Of a stretch of DNA of 64,000 nt, positions 18,312 to 27,431 are shown piece by piece (position 1 is the first letter of the stretch; the number at the start of each line of letters is the position of its first letter). Both the position numbers and the translations under genes were made by a program. This DNA is from Allomuricauda sp. Its GTDB lineage: Bacteria > Bacteroidota > Bacteroidia > Flavobacteriales > Flavobacteriaceae. Under the pieces are notes generated by a model, which saw only the letters and a list, made by a program, of their open reading frames with translations, was not told where the DNA came from and made no database searches. Location of the stretch: positions 186,001 to 250,000 of the forward strand of contig RHLF01000002.1 of NCBI GenBank assembly GCA_003712125.1, given 5' to 3'.

Positions 18312-19670
18312 TTATCTGTTCCTTCTTCCGCTGCTTCGACCACCTGAGGAACGTCCACCAGAAGACCGACTTGAACTTGATCTGCTGAAACTTCCCGAGC
18401 TTCGAGAACCACCGCGCGAAGAGCTTCTAAAGCTGCCGCTGCTGCGTGAGCCTCCACCCGAGCTTCGATACCCACTGCTACGTGAGGATCTACCAGAACT
18501 GCGGTACCCACTGCTCCGTGGTGCCGACCTGCCTGAAGATTGATAACTTCGGGTGCTTCGGTTACCTGACGAACGATAGGATGAACTTCGATTTCCTGAG
18601 GAACGGTACGAAGAACTTCGATTGCCTGAATTGTATCTTGACGATCCGCTTCTAGGTGTGGTACCGCGATACGATTGACTTGAACGTGTACTTGTGCCAT
18701 ACCGTGGCGTAGTGCGTGTACTTCGACTGCTGCGATATTGACGATTTCGGGCAATGGCATCTGCACTCACCGAGCGCCTGTTCGAAAGATTGCTTCGATA
18801 GCTTCGAGAGCTTCTTGAGGTGGCACCTCTATTGACATTCGAGCGGCCACTGTTGGAGCGCAATCTGGTTGAATTTGCTCCTGTTCTATTGATATTCGAT
18901 CTTCCGCGTAGTGAAGTACCAGCAATTCTGTTGTTGCTATATCCTCTTCTACTGCGATTGAAGGCATAGTTGTTGTAAAAACCTCCGTTAAAGCCACGAT
19001 TCCAACGGTTGCCATAGAAGCCTCTCCAGCCCCAGTTGTTCCAACCCCAGCCTGCGTTCCAGCCCCAGCCAGCGTTCCAACCCCAGCCCCAGCCAGCATT
19101 CCAGCCCCAAGGACGGTTCCAACCCCATCCCCAGTTGTTCCAGCCCCAGCCAGCGTTCCAACCCCAAGGACGGTACCAGCCCCATCCCCAGTTGTTCCAG
19201 CCCCAGCCAAAACCAAAACCACCATTCCAAAGCCATGGGTCATTCCAGCCCCAACCGTTGTCATAGATGTTGATGGATACATTGGAAGGATTATCACCCC
19301 ATCCGCCAGCACCTTCATAGGTGTTATTGGTGGCAAAGTAATCCGTTTGCTCTCCAAGAGGAATTGAATCATTTTGAGCGGTACTGCTGTACTCGTCTAC
19401 ATCGGTAAATATTTCACTGTCCAAGATTTCGCCATACTGATCCGCTTTTTGGCCAAAATATTCCCCATAAATATTATCCTCGACGCGTTCTGCTCTGACC
19501 GCTTCGGCATTTTTCTTTTCAACACTGACCACACGATTGCCACTGGCGTAAATACCATCATCTTCGTAGTACGAAGCTTGCTGGTACGAACCGCATGAGG
19601 CAAATAAAATCGCAACTGATAGAAAAGCCAGTGATTTGAGGAGTTTTGGGCGGGGTAATGTATGCTGCAT
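18312..19670 (-). CDS. Gly/Trp-repeat and Ser/Arg-rich lipoprotein
   Basis: A 452-residue exported protein of strongly biased composition. It has a long positive N-terminus (MQHTLPRPKLLKSLAFLSVAILFASCGSY), with the lipidated Cys in the segment ASCGSY. A roughly 110-residue acidic part ends in GWGDNPSNVSINIYDNGWGWN. Next comes a Trp/Gly/Asn block with a 19-residue repeat of the type WGWGWNRPWGWNAG, then a Tyr/Asn-rich bridge and a C-terminal half that is mainly Ser and Arg (RSSGYRSSGRSSRSSG). No catalytic motif is seen. Proteins of this sort sit next to proS in some flavobacteria and have been misnamed after it. A surface or adhesive role is a guess. The gene is divergent from proS. Confidence 0.75.
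   Translation of the reverse strand: MQHTLPRPKLLKSLAFLSVAILFASCGSYQQASYYEDDGIYASGNRVVSVEKKNAEAVRAERVEDNIYGEYFGQKADQYGEILDSEIFTDVDEYSSTAQNDSIPLGEQTDYFATNNTYEGAGGWGDNPSNVSINIYDNGWGWNDPWLWNGGFGFGWGWNNWGWGWYRPWGWNAGWGWNNWGWGWNRPWGWNAGWGWGWNAGWGWNAGWGWNNWGWRGFYGNRWNRGFNGGFYNNYAFNRSRRGYSNNRIAGTSLRGRSNINRTGANSTRLRSNSGRSNVNRGATSRSSRSYRSNLSNRRSVSADAIARNRQYRSSRSTRTTPRYGTSTRSSQSYRGTTPRSGSSRYNSGNRSSSYRSSGNRSSSYRSSGNRSTRSYQSSGRSAPRSSGYRSSGRSSRSSGYRSSGGGSRSSGSFRSSSRGGSRSSGSFSRSSSSRSSGGRSSGGRSSGRRNR
19028..19208 (-). repeat. In-frame 57-bp tandem repeat (19 residues) encoding the Gly/Trp block
   Basis: The landmark aaggacggt recurs at 19109 and 19166, i.e. 57 bases apart, and the surrounding CCCCAGTTGTTCCAGCCCCAGCC unit recurs three times. 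The period is a multiple of three and lies in the lipoprotein frame. Confidence 0.75.
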
Positions 19671-19766
19671 CCTAGTAATTTTTATTGTTGGACATTTTTA
19701 AAATAGTTAGTTTTACCGTTCTATTTTTCATAATACAGTCACAAGTTTTGTGCCAAACTACAATTA

Positions 19767-21242
19767 ATGGGTAAAAATTTGACGAGTCGGACCGAGGATT
19801 ATTCTAAATGGTACAATGAACTGGTAGTCAAGGCGGATTTAGCAGAAAATTCAGGTGTACGGGGTTGTATGGTAATCAAACCCTACGGTTTCGCCATATG
19901 GGAAAAGATGCAGGCGGCACTTGATAAAATGTTCAAGGAAACAGGCCATCAGAATGCGTATTTTCCTTTGTTTATTCCAAAGTCTTATCTAAGTAAGGAA
20001 GCGAGCCACGTGGAAGGTTTTGCCAAAGAGTGTGCCGTGGTTACCCATTACCGTTTAAAAAACGCGGAAGACGGCAGCGGCATTGTCGTCGATGACGAGG
20101 CCAAATTAGAGGAAGAACTTATTGTTCGACCTACTTCAGAAACCATTATTTGGGATACCTATCGCAGATGGATCCAATCGTATAGAGACCTACCGCTTTT
20201 GTTGAATCAATGGGCGAACGTAGTGCGCTGGGAGATGCGTACCCGCTTGTTTTTGCGTACGGCTGAATTTTTGTGGCAAGAAGGCCATACAGCACATGCC
20301 ACCAAGGAAGAAGCCATGGAAGAAGCAGAGATGATCATGCATTTGTATGCTGAATTTGCCGAAAACCATATGGCTTTACCCGTAATCAAGGGCACCAAGA
20401 CCGAAAGTGAACGTTTCGCCGGGGCAGAGGAAACGTTTTGTATCGAAGCCTTAATGCAGGATGGTAAGGCCCTTCAGGCAGGTACCTCACATTTTTTGGG
20501 GCAAAACTTTGCCAAGGCCTTTGATGTGAAGTTTGCCAATAAGGAAGGAAAACAAGATTATGTTTGGGCGACCTCTTGGGGTGTTTCCACGCGACTTATG
20601 GGTGCCTTGATCATGACCCATAGTGATGACAATGGTCTGGTACTGCCTCCAAAACTGGCACCTATTCAGGTGGTAATTGTTCCCATTTACAAGGGAACGG
20701 AACAACTTGATGCCATAGCTGAAAAAATTGATTCTTTGGTCAAAGCGCTCCGTGAGAAGGGAATAACGGTAAAATTTGATGACCGCGACACCCATAAACC
20801 CGGATTTAAATTCAATGAATATGAATTAAAGGGCGTGCCAATCCGTTTGGCCGTAGGTCAGCGCGATCTGGAAAACGGTACTTATGAACTGGCGCGTCGC
20901 GATACTTTGGAGAAACAATCAGTTCCGGCCGAAAACGTGGTTACCACGATCATATCCCTTTTGGAAGAAATTCAAGCGAATATCTACAACAAGGCCCTGC
21001 AGCATCGTGAGGCTAGCACCCAATCTGTGGACACCTATGACGAATTCAAAAAAATGATTGATAGCAAAGGTGGCTTCATTGCTGCCCATTGGGATGGAAC
21101 GGCAGAAACAGAGGAGAAAATTCAACAGGAAACCAAGGCAACGATTCGTTGCATACCCATTAATGTGGAACCCGAGGCTGGAAAATGTATGGTTACTGGA
21201 AAACCTTCGCCTTATCGCGTACTCTTTGCCAAGGCCTACTAA
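19767..21242 (+). CDS. proS: Prolyl-tRNA synthetase (archaeal/eukaryote-like short type)
   Basis: A class II aminoacyl-tRNA synthetase charging tRNA-Pro, 491 residues. The length and lack of the long bacterial editing insertion mark the short archaeal/eukaryote-like form typical of Bacteroidota. Visible class II elements are motif 1 around [25 protein letters not shown], motif 2 around [26 protein letters not shown] and the C-terminal motif 3 with [29 protein letters not shown]. The C-terminal extension ends in [18 protein letters not shown]. It stands between the divergent Gly/Trp lipoprotein and the tRNA-Glu unit. Confidence 0.96.
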   Translation: MGKNLTSRTEDYSKWYNELVVKADLAENSGVRGCMVIKPYGFAIWEKMQAALDKMFKETGHQNAYFPLFIPKSYLSKEASHVEGFAKECAVVTHYRLKNAEDGSGIVVDDEAKLEEELIVRPTSETIIWDTYRRWIQSYRDLPLLLNQWANVVRWEMRTRLFLRTAEFLWQEGHTAHATKEEAMEEAEMIMHLYAEFAENHMALPVIKGTKTESERFAGAEETFCIEALMQDGKALQAGTSHFLGQNFAKAFDVKFANKEGKQDYVWATSWGVSTRLMGALIMTHSDDNGLVLPPKLAPIQVVIVPIYKGTEQLDAIAEKIDSLVKALREKGITVKFDDRDTHKPGFKFNEYELKGVPIRLAVGQRDLENGTYELARRDTLEKQSVPAENVVTTIISLLEEIQANIYNKALQHREASTQSVDTYDEFKKMIDSKGGFIAAHWDGTAETEEKIQQETKATIRCIPINVEPEAGKCMVTGKPSPYRVLFAKAY

Positions 21243-21267
21243 CAGACTAAAAATTAGTTTTTAGCTA

Positions 21268-21297
21268 TTGCAATACTTAAAAATAGTTGTATTTTTG
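21268..21297 (+). promoter_or_regulatory. Promoter of the tRNA-Glu/rpsT unit (TTG-N19-TATTTTTG)
   Basis: TTG at 21268-21270 and a perfect -7 box TATTTTTG at 21290-21297 are separated by 19 bases, the ideal Bacteroidota spacing, 25 bases before the first tRNA. Confidence 0.75.
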
Positions 21298-21321
21298 CAT
21301 CCGCTAATAAGCGACCTTAGG

Positions 21322-21393
21322 GGCCCGTTCGTCTAGGGGTTAGGACGCCAGGTTTTCATCCTGGTAACAGGGGTTCGATTCCCCTACGGGCTA
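21322..21393 (+). tRNA. tRNA-Glu (anticodon TTC), copy 1
   Basis: The 72-base cloverleaf has an acceptor stem GGCCCGT/ACGGGCT (first pair G-T wobble), anticodon stem CCAGG/CCTGG with loop TTTTCAT (anticodon TTC), and T-arm AGGGG-TTCGATT-CCCCT. CCA is not encoded. Confidence 0.95.
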
Positions 21394-21427
21394 CAAAGTT
21401 CAATTTTTATTGAAACCAAAACTATTT

Positions 21428-21499
21428 GGCCCGTTCGTCTAGGGGTTAGGACGCCAGGTTTTCATCCTGGTAACAGGGGTTCGATTCCCCTACGGGCTA
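21428..21499 (+). tRNA. tRNA-Glu (anticodon TTC), copy 2
   Basis: It is identical over all 72 bases to the copy at 21322, 34 bases downstream of it and 24 bases before the rpsT ATG. It has no promoter of its own, so it is probably processed from a shared transcript. Confidence 0.95.
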
Positions 21500-21523
21500 C
21501 AAGGAAAAAAATAAATAGAGAAA

Positions 21524-21775
21524 ATGGCAAATCACAAGTCAGCGCTTAAAAGAATCAGAAGAAACGAAGCCGTTCGCCTACGTAACCGTTACCAACACAA
21601 AACCGTGCGTAATGCTATCAAGAAACTACGAGGTGAAGAAAACAAGAAAGAAGCCCAGAAACAATTACCTATTGTTGTGGGAATGATCGATAAATTGGCA
21701 AAAAGAAACATCATTCATGCCAATAAAGCGTCCAATCTTAAAAGTAAATTGGCGAGCAGGGTTGCTGCTATGTAA
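21524..21775 (+). CDS. rpsT: 30S ribosomal protein S20
   Basis: An 83-residue basic, all-helical protein that binds 16S rRNA in the small subunit. It begins [24 protein letters not shown] and ends [16 protein letters not shown], both normal for S20. The ATG lies 24 bases after the second tRNA-Glu, and the promoter and terminator bracket both tRNAs and this gene, so the ribosomal protein and the tRNAs are likely expressed from one transcript. Confidence 0.96.
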   Translation: MANHKSALKRIRRNEAVRLRNRYQHKTVRNAIKKLRGEENKKEAQKQLPIVVGMIDKLAKRNIIHANKASNLKSKLASRVAAM

Positions 21776-21795
21776 GCGCTGATTGTACGGATATA

Positions 21796-21828
21796 AAAAG
21801 CCCTTCCAAACTGGAAGGGCTTTTTTTT
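21796..21828 (+). terminator. Rho-independent terminator after rpsT
   Basis: GCCCTTCC (21800-21807) pairs with GGAAGGGC (21813-21820) and is followed by eight T. The A-run before it also lets it serve the convergent LruC gene. Confidence 0.88.
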
Positions 21829-21845
21829 GTTTTTATCTATTGGTT

Positions 21846-23930
21846 TTATTTAAGGTCAGAAGCATTTCGGTAACCTGCATTGTCTTTGTACCAATCTGCA
21901 TAAAGCGTACCGCCCGAGGTGGCCCATTGGTTGAAGAAATTGTATGCTTGGTTCACCGGAACACGCTCTCTAGGTACTTTAAAATCGTGTACAATATTGA
22001 TGGCCCATGGCAGTCGTGAATCGGTTTGATAGTTTCCATCGGGATCACGATTGACCCCCTCCGTATCCACTATATTTTCGCCTAAGCTGGTTCTCAAACG
22101 GTTGGGAAGGTGTATTTCACGACCCCTTTCACGGTTGACGATCAAAAAAGAGTTAAACGGAGCTATACCCAGTTGGGCAAGGCTTAAAGGCGTTGTGAAA
22201 CGTACCGTGACCGTGGTGGCAACATTAAGCATGGTTTCGTTGTTGTCGAACAAAATAATAACTGCCCTGTTTTGCCCGGCCTCAACACCATTCGGTTCTA
22301 CGTTGATGTAGTTTTCGGTCAGTACGGTACCGGTTACAGACGCTACTTGTCCAGGAGCGATACTCTCAAATTCAATTCCATAAGCGTTGATCAAACCCGC
22401 ACCGTCTGAAGTCACTTCAAAATGGATGTCGAGCTGTACCACTTCATTTAGGGCATTTTGAACCGCAACAAAGCGATAATTGACCGCTGTATCATTAAAG
22501 TCATAGTCCCCTAAATAGGGCCACAGGTCTTCAAAGGCCACCGTACCCCAGCCATATTTACTTGGGGTGTACTGTTCAAAAGCTTTTTCGGCATCTTCAG
22601 GGTATTCATCGTTACTATCGGTGATCCCATCACCGTCAGTATCTGGATCTTCAATATCTAAGCTTATGGTAAGGGTCCCTAAATCGTTGATGGTTCGTCC
22701 AAAATTTACCCCTGAGGTAGAATTCGGGCCGTAAATGTATTCCCATCCACCGGTTACCGTATCCATGATGATCAAATCTGAACTGTTGTTGCTATTGGCC
22801 AACCAAAGCTCTCCATTGGAATCAAAGGTCATTGATGTGGGGTTAAAGGGCAAATTATCTGCACTTATTCGGGTGGCTTGAAAAGAACTGTCGTCATTGG
22901 GGTCCAAACGATATAACCCACCAAAGCTGCTTAAGAATAAAGTGCCGTCATTCGAACAGGCCAAATCACCTCCCGTGGTCACATCAAGGTTGTTGATTTT
23001 CCAAGTTGAAAGTACCGCTGCATTGGTAGGATCAATGGTATAGAGCTTCGCCTTGGTTGAAAAATACAAAAGGCCATCTTCTTTTCTAAAATCCAATCGT
23101 GGTCCTCCCATGCCAACATTCCCAACTGTGGTCCAATTGTCGTTGATCATGTCATATCGCATTAGGGGGTAGGGTTTGCTTCTTCCTATAGAATACAAAT
23201 ACATATTGGCTTCATCAACAGCTGCGGTCCAGCTACCCTGGGGCATTGCTGCTAAATCGGTCAAATTTCCGTTTAATGGGTTCACCGTAAAGAGTTGGCC
23301 TCCACCATTTACACAATAGAGGGAATCCACATTAATTCCGCTACCCCTTGAATTTCTAAGAAGCGCATTCGATTTGAACCTGGCCACTTCTGCCTTTCGC
23401 GCCTTTCCAGACATATCAGAGTGGGTATAGCTTGCTGTTCCACCGGATATGTTCACGATTTCAGAACTAAACACATTCCCTTCCCGACGTCGAATGTAGA
23501 GTTGGGAGTAATAGGAAGGTGTAGGGATTGTATATTCCAAGGTGCCGTTCACGGGCCTTCCGGTAAACAATACCTGATTCAATTCATCCGATTCAAAACT
23601 GGTTTCGGTTTCCGATTCGCCATCATCGTTGATGACCGTCGTTTCCTGAACATCGTATTGAAAGTTATTATAGGCATAAACGGTATAAATGGCATCTGTA
23701 GATGCATCATTTATGGTCAAGGTGACCGTTTCGGCGGTATTGAATTCAAATCCTTCAGGAATTTCAAGGTTGACCAGTAAGGATTCGTCAACTTCCTCTT
23801 CTTGTTCTTCCTCCTCTTGTTGGATCTCGTCCTCTGGAGCTGGGTCTAAACTATCTTTGACACAAGATTCCAAAGCGGTCAATGCCACAAAAAGTAGGGC
23901 CAAGGTTACGATTAAATTTTGCTTCTTCAT
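21846..23930 (-). CDS. LruC domain lipoprotein
   Basis: A 694-residue exported protein. The N-terminus (MKKQNLIVTLALLFVALTALESCVKD) is a lipoprotein signal with the lipidated Cys near residue 23. An acidic Glu-rich linker (EDEIQQEEEEQEEEVDE) follows. A central part with SLYCVNGGGQLFTVNPLNGNLTDLAAMPQG and repeated LYFSTKAKLYTIDPTNAAV looks like a beta-propeller. A calcium-binding-like DPDTDGDGITDSNDEYPED loop then leads into the LruC domain (VAFEDLWPYLGDYDFNDTAVNYRF, ending RDPDGNYQTDSRLPWAINIVHDFKVP and FFNQWATSGGTLYADWYKD). LruC was named from a Leptospira lipoprotein; its function is unsettled. A paralogue lies upstream. Confidence 0.85.
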   Translation of the reverse strand: MKKQNLIVTLALLFVALTALESCVKDSLDPAPEDEIQQEEEEQEEEVDESLLVNLEIPEGFEFNTAETVTLTINDASTDAIYTVYAYNNFQYDVQETTVINDDGESETETSFESDELNQVLFTGRPVNGTLEYTIPTPSYYSQLYIRRREGNVFSSEIVNISGGTASYTHSDMSGKARKAEVARFKSNALLRNSRGSGINVDSLYCVNGGGQLFTVNPLNGNLTDLAAMPQGSWTAAVDEANMYLYSIGRSKPYPLMRYDMINDNWTTVGNVGMGGPRLDFRKEDGLLYFSTKAKLYTIDPTNAAVLSTWKINNLDVTTGGDLACSNDGTLFLSSFGGLYRLDPNDDSSFQATRISADNLPFNPTSMTFDSNGELWLANSNNSSDLIIMDTVTGGWEYIYGPNSTSGVNFGRTINDLGTLTISLDIEDPDTDGDGITDSNDEYPEDAEKAFEQYTPSKYGWGTVAFEDLWPYLGDYDFNDTAVNYRFVAVQNALNEVVQLDIHFEVTSDGAGLINAYGIEFESIAPGQVASVTGTVLTENYINVEPNGVEAGQNRAVIILFDNNETMLNVATTVTVRFTTPLSLAQLGIAPFNSFLIVNRERGREIHLPNRLRTSLGENIVDTEGVNRDPDGNYQTDSRLPWAINIVHDFKVPRERVPVNQAYNFFNQWATSGGTLYADWYKDNAGYRNASDLK

Positions 23931-24068
23931 AACTTACTATTTATACAAAGGTTCATTGTTGAATTTTATTTTTTTGGTCAGATGACATGCACTCCATCAA
24001 AGTAGGGATGAAAGGCGCGTTGCTGTCGACGAGCCAAACCCGATTTTTGCATTATCTGGCCTATTTTT

Positions 24069-25994
24069 TTAATTGGTTACCAATTTTTCATTGTTTCTGT
24101 ATCCTGGAATATTCTTATACCAATCCCGTCTGTTCACTCCCCCTGAAATGGCCCAGGGCCTAAAAAATAGATACCCAAGGTCTATGGTCTCTTTTTCCTT
24201 TAATACAGGAAATGACTCAGCCACATTGATGGCCCAAGGAAGCCCCTCTTCAGTGGCGTAATTGCCATCACTGTCTCCGTTGTTGCCCGTAACCGAAGGT
24301 TGGTTATTGCCCAAGTCCGTGGGGGAATCTCCAACGAGGTGAATTTCGATCTCGCGTTCCCCATTAACCACCAAAAAGGGATTAAATGGGCCATTGCCGA
24401 GTTGGCCTTCGGGAATCGGATTCGAAAAGCTTATTTGTACCAATCCGTTGACCCCAACCAGGGCGCTATGGTCATCAAATAATGGGATGACCGCATTGGA
24501 CTGCCCTGTCTCGGTGCCGTTTGCCGCTATATTGAAAACGGCATTGGTCAAGACTTGTCCGGTAACTGAGGCTACTGCGCTTGGGGCTATGCCCGAAAGT
24601 TCAAAGGCAAAGGCATTTACAAAACTGGCCCCGTCAGCGGTCACCTCGTAATCAATTTCTAAGGCTACAACCTCATTATTCGCATTCAAAATCGTCTTTA
24701 TGGCATAGTCAAGGGCAGTGTCGTTAAAATCGTAATCTCCAAGAAATGGCCAAAGATCTTCAAAGGCCATGGTAGCCTGGGTAGTTTCAGTAGGATAGTA
24801 GGTGGCAAAAGCCCTATCGGGATCTTGCGGATATAGATCAATGGAATCTTCTGCACCATCACCATCGCTGTCGTTACAGGTTGGGACTTCGGTAAAGGTG
24901 ATCCAATTGGAGTCGTTTTGCCTGGTGGTATTGGGATCATCAATGCGCCGCCAAACCAGCTGATCGAAAGTGCCCGAATTGGCAGTAATTAGAATGGTTC
25001 CGTACCCATCGCGATAGTACCTGTTCCTCGAATTGGGTTCGGTATCGCGTAAGATGCGCTGTACCTCATCGTATTCAAATTCGTAGCCCCCTGATAACAA
25101 TTGTTCGGTATGTTGGGCTCCTGTGAATTGGAACATCGAATAATCAACGCTGCGCACGTGCAGCAATATGTTCTGTACGGGCTGGTCAAAATTCATGACG
25201 AATTCCACATAGCCATCAGCATCGTTATTGGTGTCGATTTTTGTACTGATCCAATTCACATAGTCTTTTACGGTATAAATAGGCGTGGCTAGCCAGGTGC
25301 TGTTGACAACAAATGAGTTCTTGAGTTCGACCCCATCTACCGAGGTCGCTACCAGATTGGCGCTGACCCCTTGATGCGGAAAACGAATATTGCCCATAGA
25401 CCGTACTGCGCCATTTACCGAGGTATTCGTGTTGAACAAGTCGACCGGAAGCGCTTGCCCATATATATTGGTGCAATCAGAGTTGGCACCAAAGGATTGT
25501 TTTGCTGAAGTTGGAATTCGTTTGCCTGCCGTACCAGAATAGGTAAAGGTCACACTCGATTCTCCAACGGGTTCCACAAAGGATTGTACCGAGCTATTCG
25601 ATTTTCTGACCAACAACAGACTGTCTACATAAGCGGGTATCGAAATTTGTTCTAGGATACGACCATTGCTGGGTTTTCTTTCAAAGAATTGATGTGGCAA
25701 AGGACCCATAAGGCTATCGAGCGAGGTATTCAGTTCGTTGCTATGGGCATAGAGCTCATAGCTGATCTGGTCTGCAGGGTCATTTATGGTGATCAATACC
25801 TTTCGCTCTGTTTTAAACTGAAAATCGGCCGGAAATTGCAGCTCAGCCAATACAACACCCGTATCGACAATGGAGTCGGTTGGTTGACCGTCCAATGATC
25901 GCAAATAGTCATCATACTTTTCCCTGAGACAGGAATTGCATACAAGACATAACACGAGTAAAAGCGTCAAGATTCGCGCCTGTTTTTTGTTCAT
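24069..25994 (-). CDS. LruC domain lipoprotein, second paralogue
   Basis: A 641-residue lipoprotein from the ATG at 25992-25994. A longer frame reaches 26015, but MNKKQARILTLLLVLCLVCNSCLRE gives a proper lipoprotein signal. The C-terminal LruC domain matches the neighbour: MAFEDLWPFLGDYDFNDTALDYAI, the DSDGDGAEDSIDLYPQDPDRAF loop before it, and GNYATEEGLPWAINVAESFPVLKEKETID. In place of the propeller-like part it has a region with FVEPVGESSVTFTYSGTAGKRIP and NFDQPVQNILLHVRSVDYSMFQF, apparently a different beta-sandwich. So the paralogues share N- and C-terminal ends but differ in the middle. The 138-base gap to the preceding gene lacks a clear terminator. Confidence 0.85.
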   Translation of the reverse strand: MNKKQARILTLLLVLCLVCNSCLREKYDDYLRSLDGQPTDSIVDTGVVLAELQFPADFQFKTERKVLITINDPADQISYELYAHSNELNTSLDSLMGPLPHQFFERKPSNGRILEQISIPAYVDSLLLVRKSNSSVQSFVEPVGESSVTFTYSGTAGKRIPTSAKQSFGANSDCTNIYGQALPVDLFNTNTSVNGAVRSMGNIRFPHQGVSANLVATSVDGVELKNSFVVNSTWLATPIYTVKDYVNWISTKIDTNNDADGYVEFVMNFDQPVQNILLHVRSVDYSMFQFTGAQHTEQLLSGGYEFEYDEVQRILRDTEPNSRNRYYRDGYGTILITANSGTFDQLVWRRIDDPNTTRQNDSNWITFTEVPTCNDSDGDGAEDSIDLYPQDPDRAFATYYPTETTQATMAFEDLWPFLGDYDFNDTALDYAIKTILNANNEVVALEIDYEVTADGASFVNAFAFELSGIAPSAVASVTGQVLTNAVFNIAANGTETGQSNAVIPLFDDHSALVGVNGLVQISFSNPIPEGQLGNGPFNPFLVVNGEREIEIHLVGDSPTDLGNNQPSVTGNNGDSDGNYATEEGLPWAINVAESFPVLKEKETIDLGYLFFRPWAISGGVNRRDWYKNIPGYRNNEKLVTN

Positions 25995-26107
25995 GGCATA
26001 AGAGTCTAAGCACAAAATGAACGAAAAATCTTACAAAAACATTAAAAAATACGACGAACGACGATCAAATGTTGTGAAACCCCAAAAAGGTGGTGCGAAC
26101 GCAGTTG

Positions 26108-26770
26108 TTACCGAAATGCCCTGCGCTTGGAGATAAGAAAACCGATGCTAAACAGCCCATACATGATACAGACAATGACCCACAACACTTGACGCAGTTG
26201 GTAATCCAGAAAAAAGTCAACATTGAGGTAGCCGTTCAGCAAATAAAAGGGAAAGTAGAGGTGAAAGACCAACATGCCCAAACCAAACCAAACCATAAGG
26301 TTGTATCGGCTGGGCTGACTCCCATTTGATTCGAGCAGGTTTTTGAAATGTATGAGAATTAGCGTTATCATAAAAACGCATGCCAGACTATCGGCATAAA
26401 AAAGATCGGTATGAAAGGGATCCTGAAAAACGAGGGAAATTGCATATCCCAGCCCTAATAGCAATGCAAAGGATCGTACCAAATTTTTATGGCTTTTTTT
26501 CCAGAACAGTTTGAAGTAAAGCCATAGTAGGTAACCAAAAAAGAACAGTTTGTAGATGTTATAAATGATAACATTATGCCAACTGTATTCAGGCGAGTCA
26601 AAAAAGGAGAATTCTTCAAAATGCAAAACGAAGTAACCCAAGATCTCATTGAACAAGGTGTACGCAATCAATAGGGGGAAAAAACGCAGGGGCGTATCAA
26701 AGTATTTTTTAAAGGTAGCAACCGCGACAATTAGGGCTAGTAAGTAAAATATTAGGATGTAGGGTATCAA
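26108..26770 (-). CDS. Polytopic membrane protein, module copy A
   Basis: A 220-residue hydrophobic protein with about six or seven predicted membrane spans by eye. I do not recognise a named family. It shares with the protein at 27432 the blocks KKYFDTPLRFFPLLIAYTLFNEILGYF, a YNLM-W-GLG motif and the same RRAF ending, so the two are paralogues. The start is TTG at 26770; no ATG fits nearer the first span, and the frame upstream has no better start. It follows the small protein at 26864 and is separated from it by a strong hairpin, so it may be expressed separately. Such folds resemble the input membrane domains of some sensor proteins, but no signalling domain is attached. Confidence 0.72.
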   Translation of the reverse strand: MIPYILIFYLLALIVAVATFKKYFDTPLRFFPLLIAYTLFNEILGYFVLHFEEFSFFDSPEYSWHNVIIYNIYKLFFFGYLLWLYFKLFWKKSHKNLVRSFALLLGLGYAISLVFQDPFHTDLFYADSLACVFMITLILIHFKNLLESNGSQPSRYNLMVWFGLGMLVFHLYFPFYLLNGYLNVDFFLDYQLRQVLWVIVCIMYGLFSIGFLISKRRAFR

Positions 26771-26814
26771 AAAAAGGGTATTTCGAAATGCGAAGCTTTG
26801 AAAGGCAATTAAAA

Positions 26815-26848
26815 TATGGAAAAGCCACCCACAAGTGGCTTTTCCATA
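26815..26848 (-). terminator. Long hairpin terminator after the 26864 gene
   Basis: TATGGAAAAGCCAC (26815-26828) and GTGGCTTTTCCATA (26835-26848) form a perfect 14-base-pair stem with a six-base loop, followed on the minus strand by ATTTTAAT. It lies between two genes of module copy A. Confidence 0.75.
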
Positions 26849-26863
26849 CCAAAGACGGTGTGG

Positions 26864-27355
26864 TTAATCCCAATCACTCATTGGAGGAGGGCCACTTTGA
26901 CCTCTGTTAAAGAACAAGCTGCAGACCGTTTCCTCATCCACTTCAGGCTGGTTGCCCACAGGTTGTACATGTTGCTCTTGGTCAATATAAAACCCTCTTG
27001 TCTTACCCTCAATTTTGGTGGTGGGTACCCATACCATGGTATCGACATTATGGTTGTTACCCAAGCAGTATTGGCCTTGGTAAATGCGAATGGTCTCTAC
27101 GGTGGTATTGGCAAGGGCGGCCTGTTCTTTTAGATAGGCCAGGTATTGCTCAATATCTTTGATGTTCCATTCCACATATTGGGTTGCCTGGTATCCCTCA
27201 TTATCGTTTACGTTGCGCTCATGCTCTTCAATAAGCGTGGCCCTATTGGCCATATAATTTTTGTGTAGGTTTTTGGCCTCGTCGGCTGAAATGATGTTTG
27301 AGGGTGCATCGACATCTTGTTTAGAGCGGTGCATGGCATTTGCTTGTTCTTTCAT
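26864..27355 (-). CDS. Hypothetical protein, module copy A (no signal peptide)
   Basis: A 163-residue protein that aligns with the C-terminal two thirds of the lipoprotein at 28113: IISADEAKNLHKNYMANRATLIEEHE, TQYVEWNIKDIEQYLAYLKEQA, RIYQGQYC and PTTKIEGKTRGFYID, ending in GPPPMSDWD. Unlike its paralogue, it opens with MKEQANAMHRSKQDVDAPSN and shows no signal peptide or lipobox, so it should stay in the cytoplasm unless the start is wrong. The family is unnamed to me and no catalytic motif is visible. It precedes the membrane protein at 26108, the same order as in copy B. Confidence 0.72.
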   Translation of the reverse strand: MKEQANAMHRSKQDVDAPSNIISADEAKNLHKNYMANRATLIEEHERNVNDNEGYQATQYVEWNIKDIEQYLAYLKEQAALANTTVETIRIYQGQYCLGNNHNVDTMVWVPTTKIEGKTRGFYIDQEQHVQPVGNQPEVDEETVCSLFFNRGQSGPPPMSDWD

Positions 27356-27431
27356 AAGACTATTGTTTTAATGTTTCACTTAAATGTAAGAAAAATAGGC
27401 GCAGCATCTTAGACCAAAAGGCAAGAAAATG

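Noticed and set aside
19028-19208. The 57-base repeat as a possible CRISPR array
   Set aside because: Units are contiguous with no unique spacers, the period is a multiple of three and the frame is open, so it is coding repeat.
19036-19266. A Gln/Pro-rich frame (FQPQPAFQPQ repeats) on the plus strand
   Set aside because: It is the antisense reading of the 57-base Gly/Trp repeat of the lipoprotein gene; both frames repeat because the DNA does.
18767-19372. A 201-residue Gly/Ala-rich minus-strand frame in the same repeat
   Set aside because: It overlaps the lipoprotein gene in another frame and is a by-product of its biased composition.
21322-21499. tRNA-Glu genes as an attachment site for an integrated element
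   Set aside because: No integrase, no partial third tRNA copy and no change in gene character on either side; the two copies are complete and in an operon.
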